From: Lachnospiraceae bacterium | GTDB taxonomy: Bacteria; Bacillota; Clostridia; Lachnospirales; Lachnospiraceae | Direction: 5' to 3' | Assembly: GCA_025758065.1 (NCBI GenBank) | Contig: CP107199.1 | Location: forward strand, 1,888,501-1,952,500 | Length of the DNA stretch: 64,000 nucleotides | In this document: positions 33,842-42,003 of the stretch, piece after piece | Layout: the number at the start of each line of letters is the position of its first letter | How positions within the stretch are numbered: the first letter of the stretch is position 1 | Position numbers and translations under genes: made by a program | The notes under the pieces: generated by a model | What the model was told of the DNA's origin: nothing | Database searches by the model: none | Seen by the model: only the letters and a program-made list of their open reading frames with translations

Positions 33842-33878
33842 ATGGGTTGCTGTGTTTATGTGCAGCAACCCATTTTTG
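33842..33878 (+). terminator. Bidirectional intrinsic terminator
   Basis: A perfect 11-bp stem ATGGGTTGCTG/CAGCAACCCAT (33842-33852, 33863-33873) has A-runs before and T-run after. It can stop the symporter transcript and the convergent flotillin transcript. Confidence 0.85.
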
Positions 33879-33902
33879 AACAAAAAATCCATACAAATGT
33901 GG

Positions 33903-35471
33903 TCAGGAATTCACTGTGGCAGAACTGGTATCAGCAGTTGCCCCATTTTCAGCAACAGGTTTGTCAGCGGGAGCTGTATCAGCAGCGATCACCTGCTTCA
34001 AGGCATCCTCTGCCCCGTTCAGGTTAATATTCCTGGTCACCTTGGCATCATATGTATCTGCTTTCATGATCTCAGCCAGGTCAACGCCTGTAGCCTCTTT
34101 CATGGACTCAAACAGCTTTGCCATAACCACAGGCACATTGCCTGCAACGTTGCCAACACCGTCATCAGACCCATTTCCACCGCCGATAATGGTGATCTTG
34201 TCGATCTGGGATAATGGTTCTGCGATCTTTCCGGCAATTTCAGGAAGGACTTTCATCATCATTTCTGCCATAGCAGCGTGGTTGTACTTCTGGTAAGCCT
34301 GTGCTTTCTTTTCCATACCTTCTGCTTCTGCTAAAGCCTTTGCCTGGATAGCGGCAGCTTCTGCTTCACCTCTCGCCCGGATACCTTCTGCTTCCTGGAG
34401 CATAGCGTATTTCTGTGCTTCCGCCTGGGCCTTTCGTGCTTCTGCTTCCTTTTCCTGTTCGTATTTCTTTGCTTCTGCTTCTCTCTGGCGGCGGGTCAGG
34501 TCAGCGGCAGCAGCCTGCTCAATGGCATAACGGTCAGCATCCGCTTTCTTATTGATCTCAGCTTCCAATGCCTGCTGCTGTACAGCAACTTCCTGTCTGC
34601 GCAGTTCTGCTTCACGTTCCGCCTTGGCGATCTGTGCGTTAACAGTAGCAGCCTGGATGGTCTTTTGCTGTTCCTGCTTCTGGATCTCATAAGCAGCGTC
34701 TGCTTCCGCCTTTTTGGTATCAGAAGCCTTCTGTAATTCCGCCTTTTTAATAGCCAGTTCATTATTCTTCTGTGCAATCTCTGTTTCTGCCAGAACTCTT
34801 GCCTCATTGGAAGCCTTATCTGCAGCAGCCTGGGCAATGGCAATATCACGTTCTGCCTCCGCCTTTGCAATGGAAGCGTCCTTGCGGATCTTAGAAGTAT
34901 TATCCATACCAAGATCCTGGATCAGGCCATGTTCATCGGTCACGTTCTGGATATTGCAGGAAAGGATCTCAATTCCCAGCTTCTCCATATCCTTAGAAGC
35001 CTTTGCCATAACCTGATCTGAGAAAGAGTCACGGTCTGTATTGATCGCACGCAGAGTCAACGTACCGATGATCTCTCGCATATTACCCTGAAGAGAGTCC
35101 TGCAGATCAGCGGCGATCTTGGCGGAGTTCTTATTTAAGAAGTTTCGCATAGCAAGCTTTAACATAGCCGGATCATCTGCCACGCGCACCTTTGCAACTG
35201 CATCTACCATGACATTGATAAAATCGTTGGTAGGAATGTATTCATCTGTTTTAATATCAACAGTGATCTGGCCAAGATACAGCTTATCTAACTGTTCAAA
35301 GAAAGGCAGCTTTAAACCGGCGCGGCCTACCAGGACTCTGGGCTCTTTTCTGAGACCGGAAATAATGTAGGCGTGATCCGGCGGGGCTTTTACATACCCC
35401 TGGGTTATGATGAGAAGCACCAGAAGCACTACCAGGATAACGGGACCAAAATAGAGGATCAGTTCTAACAT
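33903..35471 (-). CDS. Flotillin-like membrane scaffold protein (YqiK/FloT family)
   Basis: This 522-residue protein has one N-terminal membrane segment (ILYFGPVILVVLLVLLIITQG, about 5-25) and an SPFH/band-7 domain (about 30-200, ISGLRKEPRVLVGRAGLKLPFFEQLD). A long Ala/Glu/Lys/Gln-rich coiled coil (about 200-400) and a C-terminal Gly/Ala part follow. Flotillins assemble as membrane microdomain scaffolds facing the cytoplasm. The Ala/Thr/Asp-rich last 30 residues look unstructured. It has its own promoter and no NfeD-like partner gene is adjacent, which is unlike the common yuaF/floT pairing. Confidence 0.88.
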   Translation of the reverse strand: MLELILYFGPVILVVLLVLLIITQGYVKAPPDHAYIISGLRKEPRVLVGRAGLKLPFFEQLDKLYLGQITVDIKTDEYIPTNDFINVMVDAVAKVRVADDPAMLKLAMRNFLNKNSAKIAADLQDSLQGNMREIIGTLTLRAINTDRDSFSDQVMAKASKDMEKLGIEILSCNIQNVTDEHGLIQDLGMDNTSKIRKDASIAKAEAERDIAIAQAAADKASNEARVLAETEIAQKNNELAIKKAELQKASDTKKAEADAAYEIQKQEQQKTIQAATVNAQIAKAEREAELRRQEVAVQQQALEAEINKKADADRYAIEQAAAADLTRRQREAEAKKYEQEKEAEARKAQAEAQKYAMLQEAEGIRARGEAEAAAIQAKALAEAEGMEKKAQAYQKYNHAAMAEMMMKVLPEIAGKIAEPLSQIDKITIIGGGNGSDDGVGNVAGNVPVVMAKLFESMKEATGVDLAEIMKADTYDAKVTRNINLNGAEDALKQVIAADTAPADKPVAENGATADTSSATVNS

Positions 35472-35581
35472 AGGAACTCCTTTCTGACACTGCCGGAAAG
35501 CTGTGTCCGCAGCTTAAAGTAAAGTGCTGTATTTATCTGCATGTATTGATATGTATCTGAATTTTAACATAAAAATGTTCT

Positions 35582-35610
35582 AAAATATATACACTTAATT
35601 AAATTGTCAA
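35582..35610 (-). promoter_or_regulatory. Sigma-A promoter of the flotillin-like gene
   Basis: On the minus strand, TTGACA (35610-35605), 17 nt and TATTTT (35587-35582) lie about 110 nt before the start codon. A short hairpin (AACAT/ATGTT, 35566-35579) falls at the start of the message. Confidence 0.7.
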
Positions 35611-35644
35611 AAAAAAGTAAGGAAAAAAGAAATGGCTGGGGAAA

Positions 35645-35878
35645 TCATTTCTCCAGCACATTTTTTAAGCCTCCTAAAAACTCAATATCCTCTTTTTTCA
35701 CACGGATATTAGCAGCCATGGTCTTTCCAGAACTGTTAGTGACTTTGATCTCGATCAGGCTTCCTTCATCTAAAAAGCTTTCCCTTGAAGCTGTTTTTAC
35801 AAAGGAGATCATCTTCGGGTGATTGGTCCGGAATTTTTCCCAGGATGGTTTTAAAGCAAGAAAATTCATTGGATTCAT
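35645..35878 (-). CDS. Small basic protein of unknown function
   Basis: This 77-residue basic protein (start MNPMNFLALKPSWEKFRTNHPKM) is not a family I recognise. It has no membrane segment; the second half (EGSLIEIKVTNSSGKTMAANIRVKKEDIEFL) could form a small beta-rich fold. A GAGGTG ribosome binding site 11 nt upstream and coding-like composition support it as real. It lies upstream of the flotillin gene on the same strand, but the flotillin promoter lies between them, so any link is uncertain. Confidence 0.65.
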   Translation of the reverse strand: MNPMNFLALKPSWEKFRTNHPKMISFVKTASRESFLDEGSLIEIKVTNSSGKTMAANIRVKKEDIEFLGGLKNVLEK

Positions 35879-35947
35879 GTCCTGTACACCTCTTTCGCGG
35901 CTGAATACGCCAGTTAGTTATAACTATTATACCCAAAGGTTTACCAA

Positions 35948-35976
35948 TTGACAAGACAGCGGGTATGAAGTATCAT
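35948..35976 (+). promoter_or_regulatory. Sigma-A promoter of tcdA
   Basis: TTGACA (35948-35953), 17 nt and TATCAT (35971-35976). A hairpin (CAGTA-CATCA/TGATG-TACTG, 36014-36037) lies in the leader before the AGAGGA ribosome binding site. Confidence 0.65.
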
Positions 35977-36069
35977 TTTTTAAGGAATAGTTGCTGTACA
36001 TGAAACATATGAACAGTAACATCATGTGATGCTACTGACAAGCAAGTGACAGATAAAGAGGAAAAACAC

Positions 36070-36843
36070 ATGTTAAATCAGTTTTCAAGAACAGAATTAT
36101 TATTTGGCAAAGCAGCCATGGAGAAGCTGGCTTCTTCCCGGGTGGCAGTATTCGGGATCGGCGGAGTAGGCGGCTATGTGTGTGAGGCACTGGTGCGAAG
36201 CGGAGTAGGTGCATTTGACCTGATCGACGATGACAAAGTATGTCTGACAAACTTAAACCGCCAGATTATTGCAACCCGTAAAACAGTAGGAAAATATAAG
36301 ACAGATGTAATGAAAGAGCGTATTCTGGAGATCAATCCAGATGCAGAGGTAGAAGTCCATAAATGCTTCTTCCTGCCGGAAAATGCAGGGGAATTTCCAT
36401 TTGAAGACTACGACTATATTGTAGATGCAGTAGATACTGTTACAGCCAAGCTGGAACTGGTAATGAAAGCAAAAGAAAAGGGAGTTCCCATCATCAGCTC
36501 CATGGGTGCCGGAAATAAATTAGATCCCACCATGTTCCGGGTGGCAGATATTTATAAAACAAAAGTCTGCCCACTGGCAAAAGTCATGCGCCGTGAGCTG
36601 AAAAAAAGAGGAGTAAAGAAATTAAAGGTAGTTTACTCCGAAGAGCAGCCTGTAAGACCGATCAATGATATGGCGATCAGCTGCAGAAATCACTGTATCT
36701 GTCCGCCGGGAGCAGCCCATAAATGTACGGAACGCCGGGATATTCCGGGAAGTACGGCATTTGTGCCCTCAGTGGTAGGTCTGATCATTGCAGGCGAAGT
36801 CATCAAAGATCTGACAAGAGATGTGATGGTTAAAGCAGAGTAG
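36070..36843 (+). CDS. tcdA: tRNA threonylcarbamoyladenosine dehydratase
   Basis: This 257-residue protein is a ThiF/E1-like enzyme that makes cyclic t6A at position 37 of tRNAs. It has the nucleotide-binding loop VAVFGIGGVGGYVCEALVRSG, the Asp-rich segment FDLIDDDKVCLTNLNRQI, IVDAVDTVTAKLELV, and the TcdA-typical middle GAGNKLDPTMFRVADIYKTKVCPLAKVMRRELKKRGV. A C-terminal CRNHCICPPGAAHKC replaces the classic paired CxxC motif. ATG at 36070 follows AGAGGA. The length matches the family (about 250-270). Confidence 0.9.
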   Translation: MLNQFSRTELLFGKAAMEKLASSRVAVFGIGGVGGYVCEALVRSGVGAFDLIDDDKVCLTNLNRQIIATRKTVGKYKTDVMKERILEINPDAEVEVHKCFFLPENAGEFPFEDYDYIVDAVDTVTAKLELVMKAKEKGVPIISSMGAGNKLDPTMFRVADIYKTKVCPLAKVMRRELKKRGVKKLKVVYSEEQPVRPINDMAISCRNHCICPPGAAHKCTERRDIPGSTAFVPSVVGLIIAGEVIKDLTRDVMVKAE

Positions 36844-36953
36844 TAATTGGAAAAATATGGAAAACAAAATATGCATTGTGTGTATGTTAAGGTAAATGTT
36901 TCTTTATCAATCTGTCTGCTTTGCAGACAGAACGTATGGATCAAGGAGAGAAA

Positions 36954-37580
36954 ATGACAGAAGAGAAAAAGATATGTGAATACCTGGAGGTCCTTTCTTC
37001 CAAGGCACCGGTTCCAGGTGGCGGCGGGGCATCCGCTTTAGCAGGAGCGCTGGGAAATGCCCTGGGACAGATGGTGGTAAACCTGACTGTAGGAAAGAAA
37101 AAATATGCAGAAGTAGAAGAAGAAATGCAGGAATATCTGGAGCACTTAAAAACCATGCAGCAGGAATTCTTACATTTATCCGACCGTGATGCAGAAGTAT
37201 TCGCACCTTTAGCAGAATGCTACCGCCTGTCGTCTGCCACACCGGAAGAAAAAGAACACAAGGAAACGGTTATGGAAGAGAAGCTGTTGGATGCCAGCAT
37301 GGTTCCGGTAGAGATCATGGAGAAAGCCTTAGAACTGTTAGAAATTTTAGACGTTTTAGCAGATAAAGGCAGCCGTATGGCAGTAAGCGATGTTGGCGTA
37401 GCTGTACAATTTACCCGTACAGCGCTTCTTGGAGCTGTCATGAATGTATATATAAATACGAAATCCATGAAAAACCGTGAAAAAGCAGAAGAGATCAACC
37501 AGAATGCAAAACGTATGATCAAGATCGGTATTTCCCAGGCAGATGAGATCTACGAAAAAGTCCTGGAACAGCTTGTATAA
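36954..37580 (+). CDS. fchA: Methenyltetrahydrofolate cyclohydrolase (FchA, FTCD_C family)
   Basis: This 208-residue helical protein belongs to the formiminotransferase-cyclodeaminase C-terminal family (PVPGGGGASALAGALGNALGQMVVNLTVGKKKY near the N-terminus, DRDAEVFAPLAECYRL, AVSDVGVAVQFTRTALLGAVMNVYIN). FchA-type members hydrolyse methenyl-THF to 10-formyl-THF. It lies 15 bp upstream of folD. The start at 36954 follows AAGGAGAG; an upstream ATG at 36921 falls inside a perfect 9-bp hairpin (36911-36931). Because the neighbouring FolD lacks cyclohydrolase residues, FchA is probably the cell's working cyclohydrolase for this step. Confidence 0.88.
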   Translation: MTEEKKICEYLEVLSSKAPVPGGGGASALAGALGNALGQMVVNLTVGKKKYAEVEEEMQEYLEHLKTMQQEFLHLSDRDAEVFAPLAECYRLSSATPEEKEHKETVMEEKLLDASMVPVEIMEKALELLEILDVLADKGSRMAVSDVGVAVQFTRTALLGAVMNVYINTKSMKNREKAEEINQNAKRMIKIGISQADEIYEKVLEQLV

Positions 37581-37595
37581 AAGGAGGACACAGTT

Positions 37596-38432
37596 ATGGA
37601 ATTAATAAAAGGCGCTCCTGTTTCCGCAAAGATCAAAGAAGAAGTAGGGGCAATGCTTGAAAAAATAAATGGGCCGGCACCAAAGCTGGCTATTGTCCGC
37701 GTAGGGGAAAATCCGGATGACATGTCCTACGAAAGAGGCGCAGTAAAGAAAATGGACGCATTTGGATTACGCTCCCAGTGCTATACATTTCCTGCTGATA
37801 TTACAGATGAAGATTTCAAAAAAGAATTTACTGCGATCAACGCAGATACAGATGTAAGCGGTATTCTTCTCCTTCGTCCTCTTCCAAAGCAGATCTGTGA
37901 AAAAGACATTGAAGCTATGATCGACCCCCAAAAAGATCTGGATGGTATTTCACCGGTGAATATTGCAAAAGTATTTTCCGGGGATCCTACCGGCTTTGCA
38001 CCATGTACACCGGAGGCAGTCATCGAAGTATTAAAAGCCTATAATATTCCCATGGAAGGAAAAAGAGCAGTCATTGTAGGCCGCAGCATGGTAGTAGGCC
38101 GTCCGCTTTCCATGCTCCTTTTAAAAGAGAACGCAACAGTCACCATCTGCCACACCCGTACAAAAGACCTGCCGGGAACCTGCCAGCAGGCTGAGATACT
38201 GGTGGCAGCTGCAGGAAAAGCAAAAATGCTGGATGATTCTTATGTAGGAGAAAATACTACAGTGATCGATGTAGGCATTAATGTAGATGAAAACGGAAAA
38301 CTCTGCGGTGATGCAGCAGCTGATACGTTAGAGGAAAAATCTGGAAAGCTTACACCTGTTCCGGGAGGCGTAGGTGCAGTTACTACAGCTGTTCTTGCCA
38401 AACACCTGGTACAGGCAGCTCTCAGAAAGTAA
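37596..38432 (+). CDS. folD: FolD-type methylenetetrahydrofolate dehydrogenase, cyclohydrolase site altered
   Basis: This 278-residue protein has the FolD fold and length. The NAD(P) site (GKRAVIVGRSMVVGRPLSMLLL, then TVTICHTRTKDL), KDLDGISPVN (with the conserved Asp) and the C-terminal PVPGGVGAVTTAVL are present. The catalytic Lys of the Tyr-x3-Lys motif is Ala (Y-E-R-G-A), and the conserved Gln of VQLPLP is Leu (LLLRPLP). In studied FolD enzymes these Lys and Gln residues are needed for the cyclohydrolase step. The protein is therefore predicted to keep dehydrogenase but lose cyclohydrolase activity, which the adjacent fchA can replace. Confidence 0.88.
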   Translation: MELIKGAPVSAKIKEEVGAMLEKINGPAPKLAIVRVGENPDDMSYERGAVKKMDAFGLRSQCYTFPADITDEDFKKEFTAINADTDVSGILLLRPLPKQICEKDIEAMIDPQKDLDGISPVNIAKVFSGDPTGFAPCTPEAVIEVLKAYNIPMEGKRAVIVGRSMVVGRPLSMLLLKENATVTICHTRTKDLPGTCQQAEILVAAAGKAKMLDDSYVGENTTVIDVGINVDENGKLCGDAAADTLEEKSGKLTPVPGGVGAVTTAVLAKHLVQAALRK

Positions 38433-38510
38433 ATTGCCGCTTTATAACACTTTCATGGCAAAAGATAAGGTTGTGCATAAACTTCATAAATATAATGTAT
38501 AATTTTACTC

Positions 38511-38538
38511 TTGCTAAAAAGAAAAAAAGCATTATAAT
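38511..38538 (+). promoter_or_regulatory. Sigma-A promoter of the amino acid importer operon
   Basis: TTGCTA (38511-38516), 16 nt and a perfect TATAAT (38533-38538) lie about 75 nt before the binding-protein start. Confidence 0.65.
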
Positions 38539-38613
38539 AGAACAGACAGCATCCCTGAATCTATTGAGGGAAAACATAATAATATGCATAAACATGCAAG
38601 AGGAGAAAACATT

Positions 38614-39453
38614 ATGAAAAAAAGAGTGATGGCACTGACAATGGCTGCTCTTATGGCAGCATCCTTAACCGCATGCGGCGGTTCCGCAAAAGAGACAACA
38701 GCAGCTGCAGCAGCAGATACAACTGCAGCAGCAAAAGAAGAATCCACTGCAGCAGAGAGTACAGCAGCTGAGTCAAAGGAAGCAGCAGGCGGCAAACTGG
38801 TTATGGCAACCAACGCTGAGTTCCCTCCATATGAGTATTATGATGGAGACAAGATCGTAGGTATTGATGTTGATATCGCACAGGCTATTGCTGATGAACT
38901 TGGCATGACCTTGGAGATCGAAGATGTTGCATTTGATTCCATTATCCCTGAGATCGTATCCGGTAAGGCTGATATGGCTTTAGCTGGTATGACTGTAACT
39001 GAAGACCGTAAGGCATCTGTAGATTTCTCTGATACCTATGCAACTGCTTCCCAGATGATCATCGTTAAGGAAGACAGCAAGATCGCTGGTCCAGATGACT
39101 TAAAGGGAGTGACTGTTGGTGTTCAGTTAGGAACTACCGGTGACATCTATGTATCTGATCTGGAAGCAGACGGAACTACTGTAGAGCGTTATAACAAGGG
39201 CTTTGAGGCTGTTCAGGCATTAAGCCAGGGCAAGATCGATGCAGTTGTTATTGACGGTGAGCCGGCAAAGACCTTTGTATCTGAGTCAGAAGGCTTAAAG
39301 ATCTTAGACGAAGCATTCACTGTAGAAGAGTATGCTATTGCTGTAAAGAAGGGCAATTCCGAGCTGCTTGACAAGATCAACACAGCATTAGAGAGCTTAA
39401 AGGACAACGGAACTCTGGACGAGATCGTAGCTAAGTACATCAAGGCAGAGTAA
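38614..39453 (+). CDS. Polar amino acid ABC transporter substrate-binding lipoprotein
   Basis: This 279-residue lipoprotein has a lipobox (LMAASLTAC), an Ala/Thr/Glu linker to about residue 55, and the SBP_bac_3 fold (LVMATNAEFPPYEYYDGDKIVGIDVDIAQAIADELGM, FDSIIPEIVSGKADMALAGMTVTEDRKASVDFSDTY). The binding-pocket pattern of the family (Phe-Pro-Pro-Tyr/Glu and Arg at EDRK) is present. It feeds the permease and ATPase that follow. ATG at 38614 follows AGAGGAG. The amino acid class (polar) follows from the family; the exact one is not clear. Confidence 0.9.
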   Translation: MKKRVMALTMAALMAASLTACGGSAKETTAAAAADTTAAAKEESTAAESTAAESKEAAGGKLVMATNAEFPPYEYYDGDKIVGIDVDIAQAIADELGMTLEIEDVAFDSIIPEIVSGKADMALAGMTVTEDRKASVDFSDTYATASQMIIVKEDSKIAGPDDLKGVTVGVQLGTTGDIYVSDLEADGTTVERYNKGFEAVQALSQGKIDAVVIDGEPAKTFVSESEGLKILDEAFTVEEYAIAVKKGNSELLDKINTALESLKDNGTLDEIVAKYIKAE

Positions 39454-39501
39454 ACAAGTATTACTTAGAAACAAGTATTTAAAACGTAAAGGATGATCGG
39501 C

Positions 39502-40194
39502 ATGTGGAAAAATTTTACAGATGCATTTTATCTGAATTTTATTTCAGATGATCGGTGGCATTATATTGCAGATGGTCTTAAGACTACACTGATCATAACC
39601 TTCTTTGCCTGCATGATGGGCATTGTTTTAGGATTTATCGTAGGTATGATCCGCTCTACCCACGATAAAACAGGAAAATTAAAACTGCTGAATATTCTGT
39701 GCAAGATCTACCTGACAGTTATCCGCGGTACACCTGTAGTTGTTCAGCTGCTGATCATCTATTTTGTTGTATTTGGAAGTACACGTATTGATAAAGTTCC
39801 GGTAGCGATCATGGCATTTGGCATCAACTCCGGCGCTTATGTTGCAGAAATTTTCCGAAGCGGTATCATGTCAATTGATGCAGGACAGATGGAAGCAGGA
39901 CGAAGCCTTGGCTTCAACTATGCACAGACCATGTGGTACGTGATCATGCCCCAGGCATTCAAAACCGTACTGCCAACTTTGTGCAACGAGTTCATTTCTC
40001 TGTTAAAAGAGACCTCTGTTTCAGGTTATATTGCGATCCAGGATCTTACTAAGGGCGGCGACATCATTCGAAGCAGAACCTACAGTGCGTTCATGCCATT
40101 GATCGCAGTTGCACTGGTTTACCTGGTTATTGTTATGATCTTCACAAAACTGATCCAGATTCTGGAAAGGAGGCTGCGTCAGAGTGAGCGGTAA
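39502..40194 (+). CDS. Amino acid ABC transporter permease (HisM/GlnP family)
   Basis: This 230-residue permease has about five membrane segments and the HEQRo family motifs (YLTVIRGTPVVVQLLIIYFVVFG and the EAA loop DAGQMEAGRSLGFNYAQTMWYVIMPQAFKTVLPTLCNEFISLLKETS). It likely works as a homodimer since only one permease gene is present. The start at 39502 is placed 9 nt after AAAGG; ATG 39493 is the alternative. It overlaps the ATPase gene by 11 bp. Confidence 0.9.
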   Translation: MWKNFTDAFYLNFISDDRWHYIADGLKTTLIITFFACMMGIVLGFIVGMIRSTHDKTGKLKLLNILCKIYLTVIRGTPVVVQLLIIYFVVFGSTRIDKVPVAIMAFGINSGAYVAEIFRSGIMSIDAGQMEAGRSLGFNYAQTMWYVIMPQAFKTVLPTLCNEFISLLKETSVSGYIAIQDLTKGGDIIRSRTYSAFMPLIAVALVYLVIVMIFTKLIQILERRLRQSER

Positions 40195-40933
40195 TGAAAA
40201 AAGAGAGCCTTTGATCCAGGTTCAGAACCTTGGAAAGAGCTTTGGAAAAATCGATGTATTAAAAGATATCACGGTAGATATTTACAAAGGTGATGTGGTA
40301 TTTGTAGTAGGACCATCCGGTTCCGGTAAAAGTACCTTCTTACGCTGCTTAAACCGTCTGGAAGAGCCTACAAAAGGTCATATTTATTTTGAAGGCACTG
40401 ATATTACAGATCCGAAGACAGATATTGATAAACACCGTCAGAAAATGGGAATGGTATTCCAGCAGTTCAATCTGTTCCCACATATGGATATCATGAAAAA
40501 CCTGATACTGGCGCCTATGAAGCTTCAGGGAAAAAGCCAGCAGGAAGCAGAGGCAGAGGCTATGCGCCTTTTAGAGCGCGTTGGTCTTGCTGACAGAGCC
40601 CATGCATATCCAAGCCAGTTATCCGGTGGTCAGAAACAGCGTATTGCCATTGTAAGGGCACTTTGTATGAAACCAGACGTAATGCTCTTTGATGAGCCGA
40701 CTTCTGCTCTTGACCCGGAAATGGTAGGCGAGGTATTAAACGTAATGCGTGACCTGGCCGATGAAAAAATGACCATGGTAGTAGTAACCCACGAAATGGG
40801 CTTTGCAAGAGAAGTCGCTACCAGAGTCATGTTTATGGACGGCGGTTACTTCGTGGAAGAAGCTGCACCGGAAGAATTCTTTTCAAATCCTAAAAATGAG
40901 CGCCTGAAATCTTTCTTAAGTAAGGTGCTGTAA
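40184..40933 (+). CDS. Amino acid ABC transporter ATP-binding protein (GlnQ/HisP family)
   Basis: This 249-residue ATPase has Walker A GPSGSGKST, Q-loop MVFQQFNLFPHM, signature LSGGQKQRIAIVRAL and Walker B VMLFDEPTSALDPE, all as in GlnQ. The start is a GTG inside the permease gene, so translation is coupled. A bidirectional terminator directly follows the stop codon. Confidence 0.93.
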   Translation: MSGNEKREPLIQVQNLGKSFGKIDVLKDITVDIYKGDVVFVVGPSGSGKSTFLRCLNRLEEPTKGHIYFEGTDITDPKTDIDKHRQKMGMVFQQFNLFPHMDIMKNLILAPMKLQGKSQQEAEAEAMRLLERVGLADRAHAYPSQLSGGQKQRIAIVRALCMKPDVMLFDEPTSALDPEMVGEVLNVMRDLADEKMTMVVVTHEMGFAREVATRVMFMDGGYFVEEAAPEEFFSNPKNERLKSFLSKVL

Positions 40934-40977
40934 AAAAGAGTGGCAACAGATGAAGATTTGTTGTCACTCTTTTTTGC
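40932..40977 (+). terminator. Bidirectional intrinsic terminator
   Basis: AAAAAAGAGTGGCAACA pairs with TGTTGTCACTCTTTTTT with one G-T pair. It overlaps the ATPase stop codon and serves the convergent MarR gene too. Confidence 0.85.
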
Positions 40978-40992
40978 CATGCTTTTGTCTGT

Positions 40993-41454
40993 TTAACAGC
41001 TCCCCTTGAATTTCACCAATAACGGAATCAATTTCTCCAGACAATCCTCCAGCTGCCCCAGCTCTTCTGATGAAAATCCTTTCAGTCCATCCATGGTACA
41101 TTCAAGCATCGCCTGTTTTACTTCTTCAAATTCCGTCCGTCCGTCATCTGTCAATGTCACATAAACCTGCCGCCGGTTCCTCTCATCATGGATCCTTTTC
41201 ACCAGTCCTATGGCTTCCAGATCATTTACCAGCTTTGTCAGCTGCTGTTTTGTGATCCCCATCTCGTCAGCCAGAAAACTCATAGTAGGCTGTGTATATT
41301 CGGGCATACTTAAAATAAAAAGAACCTGAAATCCTGCTTTATTTGCTTTTACCTGGTTTTGCTGCTGATACTGGCATTTAGCCATATTAAAAAAACGGAT
41401 AGCAAAATCCATAAATTTTAAGCCGGCAGAAGAAAGCTCCTGTTTATCAACCAT
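40993..41454 (-). CDS. MarR family transcriptional regulator
   Basis: This 153-residue regulator has the MarR winged helix (YTQPTMSFLADEMGITKQQLTKLVNDLEAIGLVKRIHDERNRRQVYVTLTDDG). AAGGAG lies upstream of the ATG. The gene is convergent with the amino acid importer and has a palindromic repeat (41508-41802) upstream of its promoter region. Its ligand and targets are not evident; no adjacent transporter is divergently transcribed from it. Confidence 0.88.
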   Translation of the reverse strand: MVDKQELSSAGLKFMDFAIRFFNMAKCQYQQQNQVKANKAGFQVLFILSMPEYTQPTMSFLADEMGITKQQLTKLVNDLEAIGLVKRIHDERNRRQVYVTLTDDGRTEFEEVKQAMLECTMDGLKGFSSEELGQLEDCLEKLIPLLVKFKGSC

Positions 41455-41507
41455 AAAACGACTCCTTTCTTTCCTGATGTATTTTTTTGTTTTCTATTTC
41501 AAAGTTT

Positions 41508-41802
41508 CATATGATGATGTTGGGGTCAAAAGGTATTTTGACCCCTCTGATACCGAATTGCTACGTGCTTTGCACTCCCGCAATTCTAAAAACATTCGTA
41601 ATCCGCTCATTTTTCTTCAAAAAATGGCTCCTTACTCATGTTTTTGGCGGGTCCCAAGTTCAAAAATCCTCCTTCATGCAAGCACTCATCGGATTTTAGA
41701 CCTTTTGACCCTGGTATCATATGATGTGAGTGTCAAAAGTAAATTTTGCCACTCACTGATGTAACCGGATTGCTCCATTGCTATGCAATTCCCGCAATCC
41801 TC
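41508..41802. repeat. Modular palindromic repeat, copy B (modules Y and X)
   Basis: In opposite orientation to copy A (3963-4390), module Y (41508-41720) is near-identical over most of its length and differs mainly near 41660-41700. Module X (41721-41802) matches 4309-4390. Module Z is absent and the order of X and Y is swapped relative to copy A. No gene is supported in the 549 bp between the MarR and FtsH genes; the open frames seen there follow the repeat's hairpins. The remaining 41803-42003 holds only the ftsH promoter. Confidence 0.85.
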
Positions 41803-41889
41803 ATATTGGTTTTATATATACAAACGGTATCACAACAAATATGAAATGTCAATAATTATTAAAAGTAAATAAAAATTTACTATTTTCTA

Positions 41890-41918
41890 TTGACAAAATC
41901 TGGAAGCGGGGTTATTTT
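41890..41918 (+). promoter_or_regulatory. Sigma-A promoter of ftsH
   Basis: TTGACA (41890-41895), 17 nt and TATTTT (41913-41918). The start codon follows about 85 nt later after AAAAGGAG. Confidence 0.65.
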
Positions 41919-42003
41919 AACATCAGGAAAGCGAAAACCTTCGGCAATCGCGAAAAACAAAACCAAAATCAAACTAAAATAAAAAATAAAAGGAGAAAAA
42001 ACA

